NCBI RefSeq assembly: GCF_013359935.1
Contig: NZ_JABMCB010000177.1
Location: 124,001 to 188,000 of the forward strand
Length of the DNA: 64,000 nt
From: Paenibacillus xylanilyticus
GTDB lineage: Bacteria; Bacillota; Bacilli; Paenibacillales; Paenibacillaceae
Direction of reading: 5' to 3'
Shown: piece after piece, positions 25,008-34,017 of the stretch
Numbering within the stretch: the first letter of the stretch is position 1
How the letters are laid out: every line of letters begins with the position of its first letter
Position numbers and translations under genes: made by a program
Notes under the pieces: model-generated
The model's database searches: none
Told to the model about the DNA's origin: nothing
The model's input: only the letters and a program-made list of their open reading frames with translations

Positions 25008-27233
25008 TTAATCAATCTGAAAACTGGGAATTTGTCCGAAGACATTCTTCATCTCTTCATAACTCAGTTTTAGTCGTTCACTGTAGTTCACCTGTTCCCA
25101 CGACTGCCAGCCATACAAAGGCAATGTTTTCAAATCCAGTGTAGTCTGATTGCCAGCAGGCCAGGATACATCGCCAGTCGAACGATCCATCAGCCATGGA
25201 ACCAGCGTTATGCCTTTGGTCGTGACCGTCTTAAACTCCCGTCCGTCCTGCAGTGGTCCATAATCAATCACTTGCAGTGAACTCGGGTCACCGAATCCAA
25301 GCAGCATCCAGGGAATTCGCATCTCCACCTGATTGCCGTCATACTGCCACGTTGTCAATGAATCGGTATCCGACTGCCCGGGAGCTGTTGTTCCCCGCTT
25401 CAGGATACCCACCTTCTCATTCATGAACGGATGGGCCGACCTCGTATCAGGCGGAGTCATCTTCAGGCTGACGGCCAGGTTCCATGGATGGAACGGATCA
25501 GCGGAACCAGCCTGCTTGTCAGGCAGCATATTGTATCCTTCCTTGCCGTACAGACGCTGATTAAAATCATAATCTTTGGCGATTTCCACCTGGGATTCGT
25601 CATCCTGTCCCAGCGTGATGACCGTTTCAAGGCCATCACTGAGCGTTCGTTCCGGAAGCCGCTCGCCAGGCTGATTGCCACCTGCAAGAGTATCCGTCCC
25701 TATGCGGAGCACCTTTTTATTTGGATCAAACGGCTCATCCAGCGTCATGCCAATGTACAGATAGGCTTCATCGTGGGTTAGCTTCATTTCTTGGATGCCG
25801 TTCACCTTGCCCTGCCAAACCGTAACTTCCTCAGCGGTCAGCCCATCCCAATCATCCAATTTCCCGTCGATGGTCAGCTGTTCCTGTTTGCCGGGGTCCA
25901 TCGCGAGCAGACCGAACATCTTCTCGTTGGTCAGCACGTTTAGCCAATAGGCCCGCCGATCTGCCGGAATTTCAAAAGGCATCGTGTTCCAGGTTTTCTT
26001 GAACCACTCATCCTGCCACATGAACAAAATGGCTCCCGCATACCCTTCATCATAAATATCCTGAGTCAGTGAAGCATCAATAGCTCCCTGCTCTGCCTCA
26101 TTATGTCCGCCCTGGTCCCGGCCCCCCATACCCAGATGTGAGATCCCAAGGGAAGAAGGCACGCCATATTCTGTAACCATTACAGGCATATCGGAATACT
26201 CGGCTTTAAGCTTGCGCAGATAACTTTTGTACGTGTTGTACTCCCCGTTTGTGTCCTTGATCGTTTGAAGGGTCTCGTCCGTATGGAACAAGTCCGGGTA
26301 ATAGGGATACACATGGTATGCCGCAAAATATCCACCCTGCCACTCCTCCGGCTGAATATGACGGGCATCGACGCTGACGAGGTCCTCCTCAAACAACGGT
26401 TCGCCCGGGTGTTCCAGCACATCGGTTGTCACCCAATTGGTAAACGTCATGGGATGTTCCCAGCCATACTTCTTCTCCAAAACGGCTGTGTAGTCCAGCA
26501 GCTCGGCTAACCAATTCTCGAAGGGCGAGGCATCTGCTGTCCCGGAAAAATGAACTCCCTTGTATTGCGGTACGTCGGGATGCTTTTCATTCGTGTTGTC
26601 TACCATCGTGGGGTCCCACTCCGTGCCAACATGCCAGGCCATCAGATACTTACCGGCATTCTTCTTGTACTTGCCGCTTGAGGCTCCTGCCTTCTCAGGA
26701 ATGTCCGCATCCCCATATACAGCTGACACCGCTTTTTCAATCTCCTGCTTGAATGTCTGCTCAATATGATCGGCGTAGGCATCCTGCTTCTCAATCAACT
26801 CTTCTTCTGGCGACCATATACCCTGTATAAAATATAACGGTTGCTCCCGGCCGCGATTATAATCGACCAACGCAGAGTAAAAAATCGGTTCGTGGACCGT
26901 ATACACCCGTATGACATTGGCCCCCATCTCCTGGATCTGCTGGAACCACCTTAGGTAATCCTCTTCGGTCAGGGGAAATTCTCCCGGGTAATATCCCGGC
27001 GAAGTTGCACCCAGGTTAACACCCTTAACGAACATCTCCCTCCAGGATCCATCCGGCCCGTATTCCATGAACCGGTTTCCCTCGGTCTTGAATTTCATCT
27101 CCGTGCCATTCTCCGCTGTGTACGTAACGAGCTGAGGTTGCATGTAGTGCCAGCCGGCTAATATTCCGCCGGTCAGTACCACGGCTCCGGTCAACATCGT
27201 TAACATCCAGCGTTTTCGTCTTCGTCTGCTCAT
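25008..27233 (-). CDS. Membrane-anchored clan GH-A-like glycosidase with C-terminal beta domain
   Basis: 741 residues. A signal anchor (about 9-27) is followed by a TIM barrel (about 60-430): VKGVNLGATSPG at its start, MGANVIRVYTVHEP, AWHVGTEWDP with a candidate acid/base Glu, and VMVTEYGVPS with a candidate nucleophile Glu, as in clan GH-A. Residues ~455-740 are beta-rich and resemble a DOMON/CBM9-like sugar-binding module (LTIDGKLDDWDGL, AYLYIGMTLDEPF). The family number is not certain. It is the first gene of the exopolysaccharide operon and may cut or remodel the chain as it emerges. AGAGGTGAG lies ahead of the ATG. Confidence 0.7.
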   Translation of the reverse strand: MSRRRRKRWMLTMLTGAVVLTGGILAGWHYMQPQLVTYTAENGTEMKFKTEGNRFMEYGPDGSWREMFVKGVNLGATSPGYYPGEFPLTEEDYLRWFQQIQEMGANVIRVYTVHEPIFYSALVDYNRGREQPLYFIQGIWSPEEELIEKQDAYADHIEQTFKQEIEKAVSAVYGDADIPEKAGASSGKYKKNAGKYLMAWHVGTEWDPTMVDNTNEKHPDVPQYKGVHFSGTADASPFENWLAELLDYTAVLEKKYGWEHPMTFTNWVTTDVLEHPGEPLFEEDLVSVDARHIQPEEWQGGYFAAYHVYPYYPDLFHTDETLQTIKDTNGEYNTYKSYLRKLKAEYSDMPVMVTEYGVPSSLGISHLGMGGRDQGGHNEAEQGAIDASLTQDIYDEGYAGAILFMWQDEWFKKTWNTMPFEIPADRRAYWLNVLTNEKMFGLLAMDPGKQEQLTIDGKLDDWDGLTAEEVTVWQGKVNGIQEMKLTHDEAYLYIGMTLDEPFDPNKKVLRIGTDTLAGGNQPGERLPERTLSDGLETVITLGQDDESQVEIAKDYDFNQRLYGKEGYNMLPDKQAGSADPFHPWNLAVSLKMTPPDTRSAHPFMNEKVGILKRGTTAPGQSDTDSLTTWQYDGNQVEMRIPWMLLGFGDPSSLQVIDYGPLQDGREFKTVTTKGITLVPWLMDRSTGDVSWPAGNQTTLDLKTLPLYGWQSWEQVNYSERLKLSYEEMKNVFGQIPSFQID

Positions 27234-28094
27234 GGCTCTTGATTGCTCACCTCTCTAATATGCATCCTGCCTGTTTCCGTTTGAATCTGAATAAAATATA
27301 CAGGCATGCAGCAGTAAACGCCGCTTGGATGTCCGCTTTGGGTAGAGATGCCAGCGGTGTAGTTCTCACTATAGCTCCAAAACTCCGCTTTTGTAACTAG
27401 GCTGATGGAAGCAAACGTGAAATGCAACATTCTGCCCATAATTCGTAAAAATGACCATGAACTAGCATTCCATAACACTTCTGGCTCCCCTGCCTCATGG
27501 ACACCATTTTTCTTAATGAAACAGTTACTTGAATGCTCAAACCTGTTGCACTTCTCTACCCGTTATTGTTATATGCAACGCGGTTTGCAGCAACTGTTTC
27601 CGCCCGAACACTTACCACATTAAACGCGGGGAATATGTTAAAGTTGCGGCCATTTTTACAGTATTAACCATAAAGATTACAAAATTGATACTATAGTCCG
27701 ATAACGCATCAGTGAAAACCCGCGGCCTGTCAAGGTTTTCTGAAAAGTGCAGAAAAGTAAAAAAGGACATCAGTCCCCCTCTATAGGACTGTGCCCATTT
27801 ATACTGCTTTTACAAAAAACGGAATGAACACCGGGTCATCACCCTGAAGTCACGAATCTCTTACATCAAATGTAAAAAAGCACATCTTATTTCCTAAATT
27901 TTGACTCTATTATTGCGATTCCACAATTGTGTCCAATTTGCAAAATAATTCCGGTTGCCGCATTTGAACATTCGGGATATGCTATTAAAACAGGAACATT
28001 TGTTCCATACTGTAAATAAACTGTAAAAAACATGCGGCTGAATCCTCTTTCTGTTCGTGAACAGCCGAATCATGGATCAAAGGAGAGACCTGTT
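27234..28094. other. Divergent regulatory region, exopolysaccharide operon and polymerase operon
   Basis: About 860 bases without a supported gene. The right end holds the LexA box of the Y-family polymerase. The left part must contain the promoter of the exopolysaccharide operon, but no strong -35/-10 pair was found on the minus strand. A short hairpin AGTCC...GGACT lies near 27770. The size and A/T richness suggest complex control. Confidence 0.45.
27993..28006. promoter_or_regulatory. LexA (SOS) box of the Y-family polymerase operon
   Basis: GGAACATTTGTTCC is a perfect palindrome apart from the inner four bases, and holds GAAC-N4-GTTC. It lies 89 bases ahead of the ATG at 28095. Confidence 0.75.
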
Positions 28095-29339
28095 ATGTCC
28101 CGCAAAGACGGACGTGTCATTATGCTCGCAGACTGCCAGTCATTCTATGCCAGTGTAGAGAAGTCTTCACATCCCGAATACAAAGACCGTCCTCTCGTGG
28201 TAGCGGGAGATCCGGCACGCCGTTCCGGTATCATTCTTGCAGCCTGCCCTCTCGCCAAATCCTACGGAATTACCACGGCTGAACGACTGGGTGAAGCCCT
28301 TGCCAAATGTCCGGACGTCGTCGTCATTCGCCCCCGGATGGCGGAGTACATTCGTGTCTCCCTGCACATCACCCGGATTCTTCAATCCTACACAGATCTC
28401 GTTGAGCCCTATAGCATTGACGAACAGTTTCTCGATGTCACCGGAAGCCTGGATCTGTTCGGCAGTCCTGAGACGATTGCCCGCAGCATTCAATCCAGAG
28501 TCATGGATGAGACAGGTGTGTATATTCGGATTGGCATCAGCGATACCAAAGTAGTGAGCAAAATGGCCTGTGATTTATATGCCAAAAAAGTTCCCGGCGG
28601 CATCTGTGTCCTGAATCGCAAGGACATGGAGAAAACCATCTGGACGAAACCTGTCCGAGAGATGTTTATGGTCGGTTCCCGGATGGAAAAACATCTCTAC
28701 AAGATGGGAATTCACACCATTGGTGACCTGGCACAGACTCCGCTGTCCAGACTGAGAGAACGCTGGGGAGTAAATGGTGAGGTATTGTGGCGCATTGCCC
28801 GCGGCATTGACGATTCACCCGTGAAACCCGGGACATACACACATCAACAGCAAGGCATCGGACATCAGATGACCCTTCCCCGGGACTATGAGTCCTGGGA
28901 GGATATCAAGGTTGTCCTGCTTGAACTGGCAGAGCTCGTCTGCCGGCGTTCCCGGGACAAATCACTCATGGGCAACGTCGTCTCGGTTGGATGCCGCGGG
29001 CAGGATTACGATCGTCCGACGGGCTTCTCACGCCAGATGAAGGTAAATGAACCGACCAACATTACGGATGAAGTTTACGATGCGGCCGCGGCACTCTTTC
29101 TTCGCCATTGGGACGGATTACCCATCCGCCGGATCAGCGTGTCACTGACTGGGCTGGTGCCCGATTCCGAAGTGCAGCTGTCCTGGTTCGATGATCGTGA
29201 ACGCAAAAGAGAACTGGAACGTGCCACAGATAACATCAAGCGCAAGTTCGGAGACACCGCCATCATGCGGGCTTCCTCGCTCTGCTCGTCCGCGCAGGCA
29301 CAGGACCGTTCTCATAAAATTGGAGGTCATTATAAGTGA
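28095..29339 (+). CDS. Y-family DNA polymerase (UvrX/YqjW-like, SOS-induced)
   Basis: 414 residues, close to the length of the UvrX/YqjW proteins. Catalytic acidic residues are in MLADCQSFYASVE (near 12) and YSIDEQFLD (near 115). A helix-hairpin-helix thumb (MGIHTIGDLAQTPLSRL) and a little-finger domain follow. It copies past damaged bases with low fidelity. The ATG at 28095 has AAAGGAGAG upstream; an ATG at 28032 lacks one. The next gene overlaps by four bases, the same order as yqjW-yqjX in B. subtilis, and the LexA box upstream fits SOS control. Confidence 0.88.
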   Translation: MSRKDGRVIMLADCQSFYASVEKSSHPEYKDRPLVVAGDPARRSGIILAACPLAKSYGITTAERLGEALAKCPDVVVIRPRMAEYIRVSLHITRILQSYTDLVEPYSIDEQFLDVTGSLDLFGSPETIARSIQSRVMDETGVYIRIGISDTKVVSKMACDLYAKKVPGGICVLNRKDMEKTIWTKPVREMFMVGSRMEKHLYKMGIHTIGDLAQTPLSRLRERWGVNGEVLWRIARGIDDSPVKPGTYTHQQQGIGHQMTLPRDYESWEDIKVVLLELAELVCRRSRDKSLMGNVVSVGCRGQDYDRPTGFSRQMKVNEPTNITDEVYDAAAALFLRHWDGLPIRRISVSLTGLVPDSEVQLSWFDDRERKRELERATDNIKRKFGDTAIMRASSLCSSAQAQDRSHKIGGHYK

Positions 29340-29677
29340 GTAAAAAATTACAGCAAAACGGACTCTTCGAGTCTTCCCGTATGATGCTTCCCGAACACCG
29401 GGAAGCTTACATTCTTCATCAGGAACAGCTTGCTCCCCGTACCCGCCCGTCTCTGGATGCTCAGGCAGCGGAAGAAATGTCCCGTTTGCTCAGCCATTCA
29501 ATGATGCTTGGAGATGCTGTGACCATCGCCCTGTTCCATGAACATGACGATATCCGTTATACCGGACAGGTTCTGAAGCTGGATCCAGCTGCCCGTACCC
29601 TCAGACTGCTGACGAAAAACGGGACCCGGGACATTCAGATGAATCTGATTACCAATGTTGAATTAGCAAACGACTGA
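29336..29677 (+). CDS. YolD-like (YqjX type) protein
   Basis: 113-residue protein with GTG start overlapping the polymerase stop, and GGAGG shortly before. It has the YolD-like layout: an early FESSRMMLPEHREAY segment, then DAVTIALFHEHDDIRYTGQVLKLD and a beta-rich end (TLRLLTKNGTRDIQMNLIT). YolD-like proteins sit beside UvrX/YqjW polymerases in many Firmicutes and are thought to assist them, by analogy with UmuD and UmuC; the mechanism is not known. Confidence 0.75.
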   Translation: MSKKLQQNGLFESSRMMLPEHREAYILHQEQLAPRTRPSLDAQAAEEMSRLLSHSMMLGDAVTIALFHEHDDIRYTGQVLKLDPAARTLRLLTKNGTRDIQMNLITNVELAND

Positions 29678-29920
29678 CGCTGCACCACTCACAAGCCATG
29701 CTCATATCGTCAATCCGAACGATGAACCTGAGACACTCATTAGCGAATATTCCGCAATAGATGCAGCCTAATCGGTACATGCAGGACCGTTTTCCTACAC
29801 TCCCTTAGGTCTCCCGGATGGAACCGAGAACCCTATTTGCTTCAACTTAACGTCGTTCAAAAGAAGCAAAATGATCGATATGTGATTCATCGGCCACTTT
29901 GATGGGTATAAGGAAAACCT

Positions 29921-30862
29921 TTAAAAAAGACTCCAGTCAAATTCCTTGGAAAGGCGCTCAAGCAAATGAACACCAGCAATGCTGTTCCCTTTCCGATTCA
30001 GGGCCGGCCCGACAAGACCGATGCCAAACTGACCAGGTACAAGGGTGATAATTCCCCCGGACACCCCGCTCTTGGCGGGAAGTCCAACCTCAATGGCGAA
30101 TTCACCGGATGCGTTATACATACCGCAGGTGGTCATGAACGTTTTGGCAATCTGTACATAGCGACGCGGAATGAGCTCGTTTCCGGTGATCGGATCTGTT
30201 CCGTCATAGGCAAGCACCAGTGCCATACGGGCCAGATCCGCACAAGTCACCTCGATTGAACAGTGACGGAAATAGACAGCAAGCACATCTTCAACGTCAT
30301 CCTTAATTACGCCATTATGCTTCAGAAAATAAGCAAGCGAACGGTTCAAATGACCTGTTTCCCATTCGGACTGAAACACCTCTTCGTTATAATCCAGGTG
30401 ATCATTGTTGGCCAGCTTGCGGAAAAACTCCAAAATGCGCCGTGACTTCTCTTCCTTGCAATCCCCGGCGACCAGGGAGGAGACTGTAATGGCTCCCGCA
30501 TTGATTAACGGATTAAACGGAATACCGGGTTCAACGAGCTCCAGCTTGATCATCGAATTGTAATCGTCACCCGTAGGCTCTTTTCCTACATTAAAGAAAA
30601 CCGCTTCTTCCCCATGATCCATCAGGGCCAAAATAAGCGTGAAGACTTTGGAGATGCTCTGCATCGTAAAGGGAACACCGCAATCTCCGGCAGATACATG
30701 GTTGCCTTCGGCATCCATGATATGTATGCCCAGCTCATCCTGTGAGGCTTTGACCAGCTCCGGGATATAAGATGCGACCTTTCCCTGTCCCGTGTGCAGC
30801 CGGCTGGTCTCCAGCCATTCCGGCAGCAATTCGTTCAGACGCTCCATTACCGTATTGCTCAT
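29921..30862 (-). CDS. glsA: Glutaminase
   Basis: 313-residue serine-dependent glutaminase that splits L-glutamine into glutamate and ammonia. The catalytic SxxK is in FTMQSISKVF, and other family marks are NPLINAGAI, EVTCADLARMALVLA and AKSGVSGGI. The start chosen is ATG 30862, six bases behind GGAGGAG; two in-frame ATGs further upstream fall inside that site. The same inverted motif that precedes the OFA carrier and the LytS-type kinase lies upstream, so control by the neighbouring two-component system is likely. Confidence 0.94.
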   Translation of the reverse strand: MSNTVMERLNELLPEWLETSRLHTGQGKVASYIPELVKASQDELGIHIMDAEGNHVSAGDCGVPFTMQSISKVFTLILALMDHGEEAVFFNVGKEPTGDDYNSMIKLELVEPGIPFNPLINAGAITVSSLVAGDCKEEKSRRILEFFRKLANNDHLDYNEEVFQSEWETGHLNRSLAYFLKHNGVIKDDVEDVLAVYFRHCSIEVTCADLARMALVLAYDGTDPITGNELIPRRYVQIAKTFMTTCGMYNASGEFAIEVGLPAKSGVSGGIITLVPGQFGIGLVGPALNRKGNSIAGVHLLERLSKEFDWSLF

Positions 30863-30889
30863 CTCCATCTCCTCCATATCTATGTATGC

Positions 30890-30941
30890 GCATCTTGCAT
30901 GGATTCAGGAGGCAAACTCCAACCCGAATAATGCAAAATGC
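30890..30941. promoter_or_regulatory. Candidate LytTR-type operator pair upstream of glsA
   Basis: Plus-strand GCATCTTGCATGGATTC (30890-30906) and minus-strand GCATTTTGCATTATTCG (30925-30941) form an inverted pair 28-80 bases before the glsA start. The same pair, in the same orientation, precedes the OFA carrier and kinase genes. Confidence 0.55.
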
Positions 30942-30976
30942 AGGTATGTCTATTCATTACCCTCAGGATTGATCCA

Positions 30977-31459
30977 TTACCGCCGCACTTGAAGGTTCAA
31001 TTCCAGAATTTCACCGGGAAGGCCTTCCATATCCCCTGTCCACGTGGAAACAAAGTTCTGTCTATTTAATATCTGGCGTGATGCTGCGTTAGAGGGATCG
31101 ATCACCGCGTAGAGTACACCGATTCCTGCTGCCTGTGCTTTTAGAATGAGGCGCGCCGCTATGGACGTACCATGACCTTGGCCCCAATATTCAGGCAAAA
31201 CCATATAACCCATTTCCGCCCGGGACGGATCGGATTCATCCGGAATCAGTTTGGCATATGCCATCCCTACTCCATCTTCACCAGATATCCGGTAATATCC
31301 GCAGCTGTAGCCCAGATTATAATCGAGCATGGACTGGAATTGCGTTTTCGCTTCATCCTCCGGGAGTGTACGTTCCGTAATTTGTTTCATGACTTCCATA
31401 TTGGAAACGAGAGCATAATAATCCTCAAAATCAGTTTCAGCATATTTAACGAAATTCAT
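30977..31459 (-). CDS. GNAT-family N-acetyltransferase
   Basis: 160 residues with the GNAT fold. The acetyl-CoA loop region reads MVLPEYWGQGHGTSIAARLI (motif A, near 90-110), and a motif B strand follows (VLYAVIDPSNAASRQILNR). This is the RimJ/RimL-like layout (PF13302 type), which acetylates protein N-termini or small amines; the substrate is unknown. The ATG at 31459 has GGAGGAGG seven bases ahead; upstream in-frame starts lack one. It lies just upstream of glsA in the same direction, but the candidate operator separates them. Confidence 0.85.
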   Translation of the reverse strand: MNFVKYAETDFEDYYALVSNMEVMKQITERTLPEDEAKTQFQSMLDYNLGYSCGYYRISGEDGVGMAYAKLIPDESDPSRAEMGYMVLPEYWGQGHGTSIAARLILKAQAAGIGVLYAVIDPSNAASRQILNRQNFVSTWTGDMEGLPGEILELNLQVRR

Positions 31460-31603
31460 TGAAATCCTCCTCCAGGTCCAAACGGATGTAGTTCCTTTCA
31501 ATTCCCCTAGAGTATAGCAGAAGCACAGGATACATTGCACGCAGCCACCGATCGATTGAGTTCCATCAAGCAATGCCTGTCTGTCTATCTATTTACCCTT
31601 ATT

Positions 31604-31631
31604 AAAAAAAGCGGCCTCCACAGAGACCGCC
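31604..31631 (-). terminator. Terminator of the OFA carrier gene
   Basis: On the minus strand GCGGTCTC-TGTG-GAGGCCGC forms a stem with one T-G pair, followed by seven T residues, about 60 bases beyond the stop. Confidence 0.85.
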
Positions 31632-31689
31632 CAAACTTTCATTTATGATGTGAATCGAATGGCATCAAAGAATTCAAAATCAAATTCAA

Positions 31690-32979
31690 TCAGCTTGCCC
31701 GGGATGAAGGCTTGAGACTCATTTGTCTGTCTTGCTGACGCGTGCGACGATTTTGACCCGGAGGTGTAATCATCAAAGCCAGCAGCAGGGAGACTGCACA
31801 GAGTATGGCAATGACGATAAACGTCAGATGGAACCCGCCCAGCAGAGCACTGATAAACGATCCAGCCAAGGCACCAATTCCAAATCCCTGATAGATGACG
31901 CCGTAATTTTTGCTCTGATTTTTCAGTCCAAAGTAATCCGCGACAATCGCAGGAAAGACGGTAATGTTACCACCGAAACAAAACGCGACAGCAGCCACGC
32001 AGGCGAAGAAAACACCATAGCTCAGCGGAACGAGACTCAGCGTCATGACAGCTGTTGCCGTAACCAGCAGTGCTCCAGCAATAACCTTCATCCGTCCGAC
32101 CTTGTCCGACAACGCTCCCAAGATGATGCGCCCAGCCGTATTGAAGATCGCAACCATCGCGACTGCATTCGCAGCCGTAGCGACGTCGAGACCTGCCAGC
32201 TGCACGCCAATATCTTTGACAATACCGATCAGATACAGTCCGCTCATACATGCCGTGAAGAAAATAACGAACAGCATATAGGCTTCTTTGGTTCGGAGCA
32301 TTTCTTTTACCGTATACTGATGACGGGCTGCTTCCTGCTTCGCTCCCTCCGTCTTGCTGACAGGAGCCTGTTCACGAACAACCGCTTCGCGGATCAGAAA
32401 TGATCCAGCCACGATCAGAATCAGCACAATGATGCCCCAATACATAAACGCCTGAGCAGGACCTACAGCACCAATTAATGCCGAGTTCACATATTTAAAC
32501 AGCAGACTGCCTGTACCAAAAGCACCAACGGAAATACCCGAAATCAGACCTTTGCGTTCCGGAAACCATTTAATCAGGTTGGACAAAGACGTAATATACG
32601 CCGTACCATCCGCAAATCCAACCACAAATCCCGCCAAAATATAGAGCAGTGTTAATGAAGTAACTTGGGAACTTAGGACAAGTCCCAGACCCAGAACGAT
32701 CCCGGCTATACGGATCAACCGCTGAAGCCCCCAACGTTCCTGCAGCCTGCCTGCAAATAGTGTGGCAAATGCCAACGCAAAACTGGTAATTGAAAAAGTT
32801 ATCGCGACCGAGCTGACGTCCCATCCGAAACGATCCGACAGCGGTTGGTTAAATAAACTCCAGGTGTAGATGGTTCCAAGGCCCATTTGTACAATAATGG
32901 TTCCCAGTACAATAAGCCACCGATTCATTTTTATAGGTGTAGATATTGAATTAGGTGCTGATGAAATAGCTGCTTTCAT
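31690..32979 (-). CDS. MFS transporter, oxalate/formate antiporter (OFA) family, YhjX-like
   Basis: 429 residues with 12 predicted membrane helices. OFA marks are the start NRWLIVLGTIIVQMGLGTIYTWSLF, the loop GRLQERWGLQRL, and WFPERKGLISGISVGAFGTGSL. Members carry small carboxylates; E. coli YhjX is pyruvate-linked and controlled by the LytS/LytTR-type pair YpdA/YpdB. Here too a LytS/LytTR pair lies directly upstream on the same strand, which supports a small organic acid as substrate. ATG 32979 follows AAAGGGGAG by six bases. The candidate operator sits 30-140 bases upstream. Confidence 0.85.
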   Translation of the reverse strand: MKAAISSAPNSISTPIKMNRWLIVLGTIIVQMGLGTIYTWSLFNQPLSDRFGWDVSSVAITFSITSFALAFATLFAGRLQERWGLQRLIRIAGIVLGLGLVLSSQVTSLTLLYILAGFVVGFADGTAYITSLSNLIKWFPERKGLISGISVGAFGTGSLLFKYVNSALIGAVGPAQAFMYWGIIVLILIVAGSFLIREAVVREQAPVSKTEGAKQEAARHQYTVKEMLRTKEAYMLFVIFFTACMSGLYLIGIVKDIGVQLAGLDVATAANAVAMVAIFNTAGRIILGALSDKVGRMKVIAGALLVTATAVMTLSLVPLSYGVFFACVAAVAFCFGGNITVFPAIVADYFGLKNQSKNYGVIYQGFGIGALAGSFISALLGGFHLTFIVIAILCAVSLLLALMITPPGQNRRTRQQDRQMSLKPSSRAS

Positions 32980-33007
32980 CGTGATCTCCCCTTTGCCGAT
33001 GTCTGGA

Positions 33008-33122
33008 GCATTTTGCATCGATCCAAAGAACGGCTTTAATTCAGCAATCTGTTGGTCGAAATGGTTCTATTCGTCTACAGATTGTACCCGCTAGTGTTTG
33101 GAATCGAATGATGCAAAATGCC
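33008..33122. promoter_or_regulatory. Candidate LytTR-type operator pair upstream of the OFA carrier
   Basis: Plus-strand GCATTTTGCATCGATCC (33008-33024) and minus-strand GGCATTTTGCATCATTCG (33105-33122) repeat the motif found before glsA. The half GGCATTT also resembles the E. coli YpdB site. Confidence 0.6.
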
Positions 33123-33215
33123 TCTTTGAATGCGTTCACAATATAATCATACATGAAAGGGGATTCATAACACCGATTTAAGCATGAGTTGCATCAGATC
33201 CGGAATGAAATGCCT

Positions 33216-34007
33216 CTATATGCGCATGAGCTGCCTGAATTCCTTGACCTTGCCCCGGCTTACCGGCACTTCAGCTTCCAAATCGCGCAAACGGAGCAGG
33301 TACGTATTGTTAAACCAGGGTACAATTTCACGGATTTGAGACAGATTGACCAGATAAGAACGATGGCAGCGGAAAAATGTCTCCTGAGGCAGTCGGCCAT
33401 GGAAGTCCGTAATGCTCACCGGCATCGTAAACTCACCATTTTTGGTATACACCTTCGTTACTTTCTCTTGCGCCTCCGCATAATAAATATCTGCCGTATC
33501 CGTCACAATAATGTTGTCGTTGCGCAGCAGATTGATTCGTTTTCCCGTCCCTGCGTCGGATGCCGTATGCACTGCTCCCTGGATGGGAGGTTCATCCGTC
33601 AAATGGGTTTGTCCATCTTCACCTTGTTCCTCCCCCGCATGATCGCGTTTGAAGGTTGTCTCCAGCTTATGCAGCATGGCTGCAATGCGTTTCTCATCAT
33701 AAGGCTTTAGTATATAATCGAAGGCCTCCAGCTCAAATGCTTCTGCTGCATGCTCCTTGTAGGCTGTCGTAAAGACGATATAAGGCTTTCTGGCGAATTT
33801 GCCAATATGATGTGCCAGCATCATGCCATCCAGCGAGGGAATGTTAATATCGAGAAAAATAACGTCGACTTCCTGCTCCTGCAGAAACTTCAGCACATCC
33901 AGTCCATCTTCAAGGCAGGCAACCACTTCAATCTTACTATGCTCCTGGACCAAATAATTCAGTTCTTCACTTGCCGGAATTTCATCTTCCACAATAAGGG
34001 CTCTCAT
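33216..34007 (-). CDS. LytTR-family response regulator
   Basis: 263 residues. The receiver domain (1-120) has EDE at the acidic pocket, the phosphoacceptor Asp near 54 in FLDINIPSLDG, and KPYDEKRI with the conserved Lys. A linker rich in Glu and Gly (~125-158) joins it to a LytTR DNA-binding domain (159-263) with IYYAEAQEKVTKVYT and FFRCHRSYLVNL. It follows the sensor kinase by ten bases. LytTR proteins bind paired direct or inverted sites; the GCATTTTGCAT motif upstream of three local genes is the natural candidate. GNAT enzyme, carrier and glsA follow downstream. Confidence 0.92.
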   Translation of the reverse strand: MRALIVEDEIPASEELNYLVQEHSKIEVVACLEDGLDVLKFLQEQEVDVIFLDINIPSLDGMMLAHHIGKFARKPYIVFTTAYKEHAAEAFELEAFDYILKPYDEKRIAAMLHKLETTFKRDHAGEEQGEDGQTHLTDEPPIQGAVHTASDAGTGKRINLLRNDNIIVTDTADIYYAEAQEKVTKVYTKNGEFTMPVSITDFHGRLPQETFFRCHRSYLVNLSQIREIVPWFNNTYLLRLRDLEAEVPVSRGKVKEFRQLMRI

Positions 34008-34017
34008 TGACCAATCA

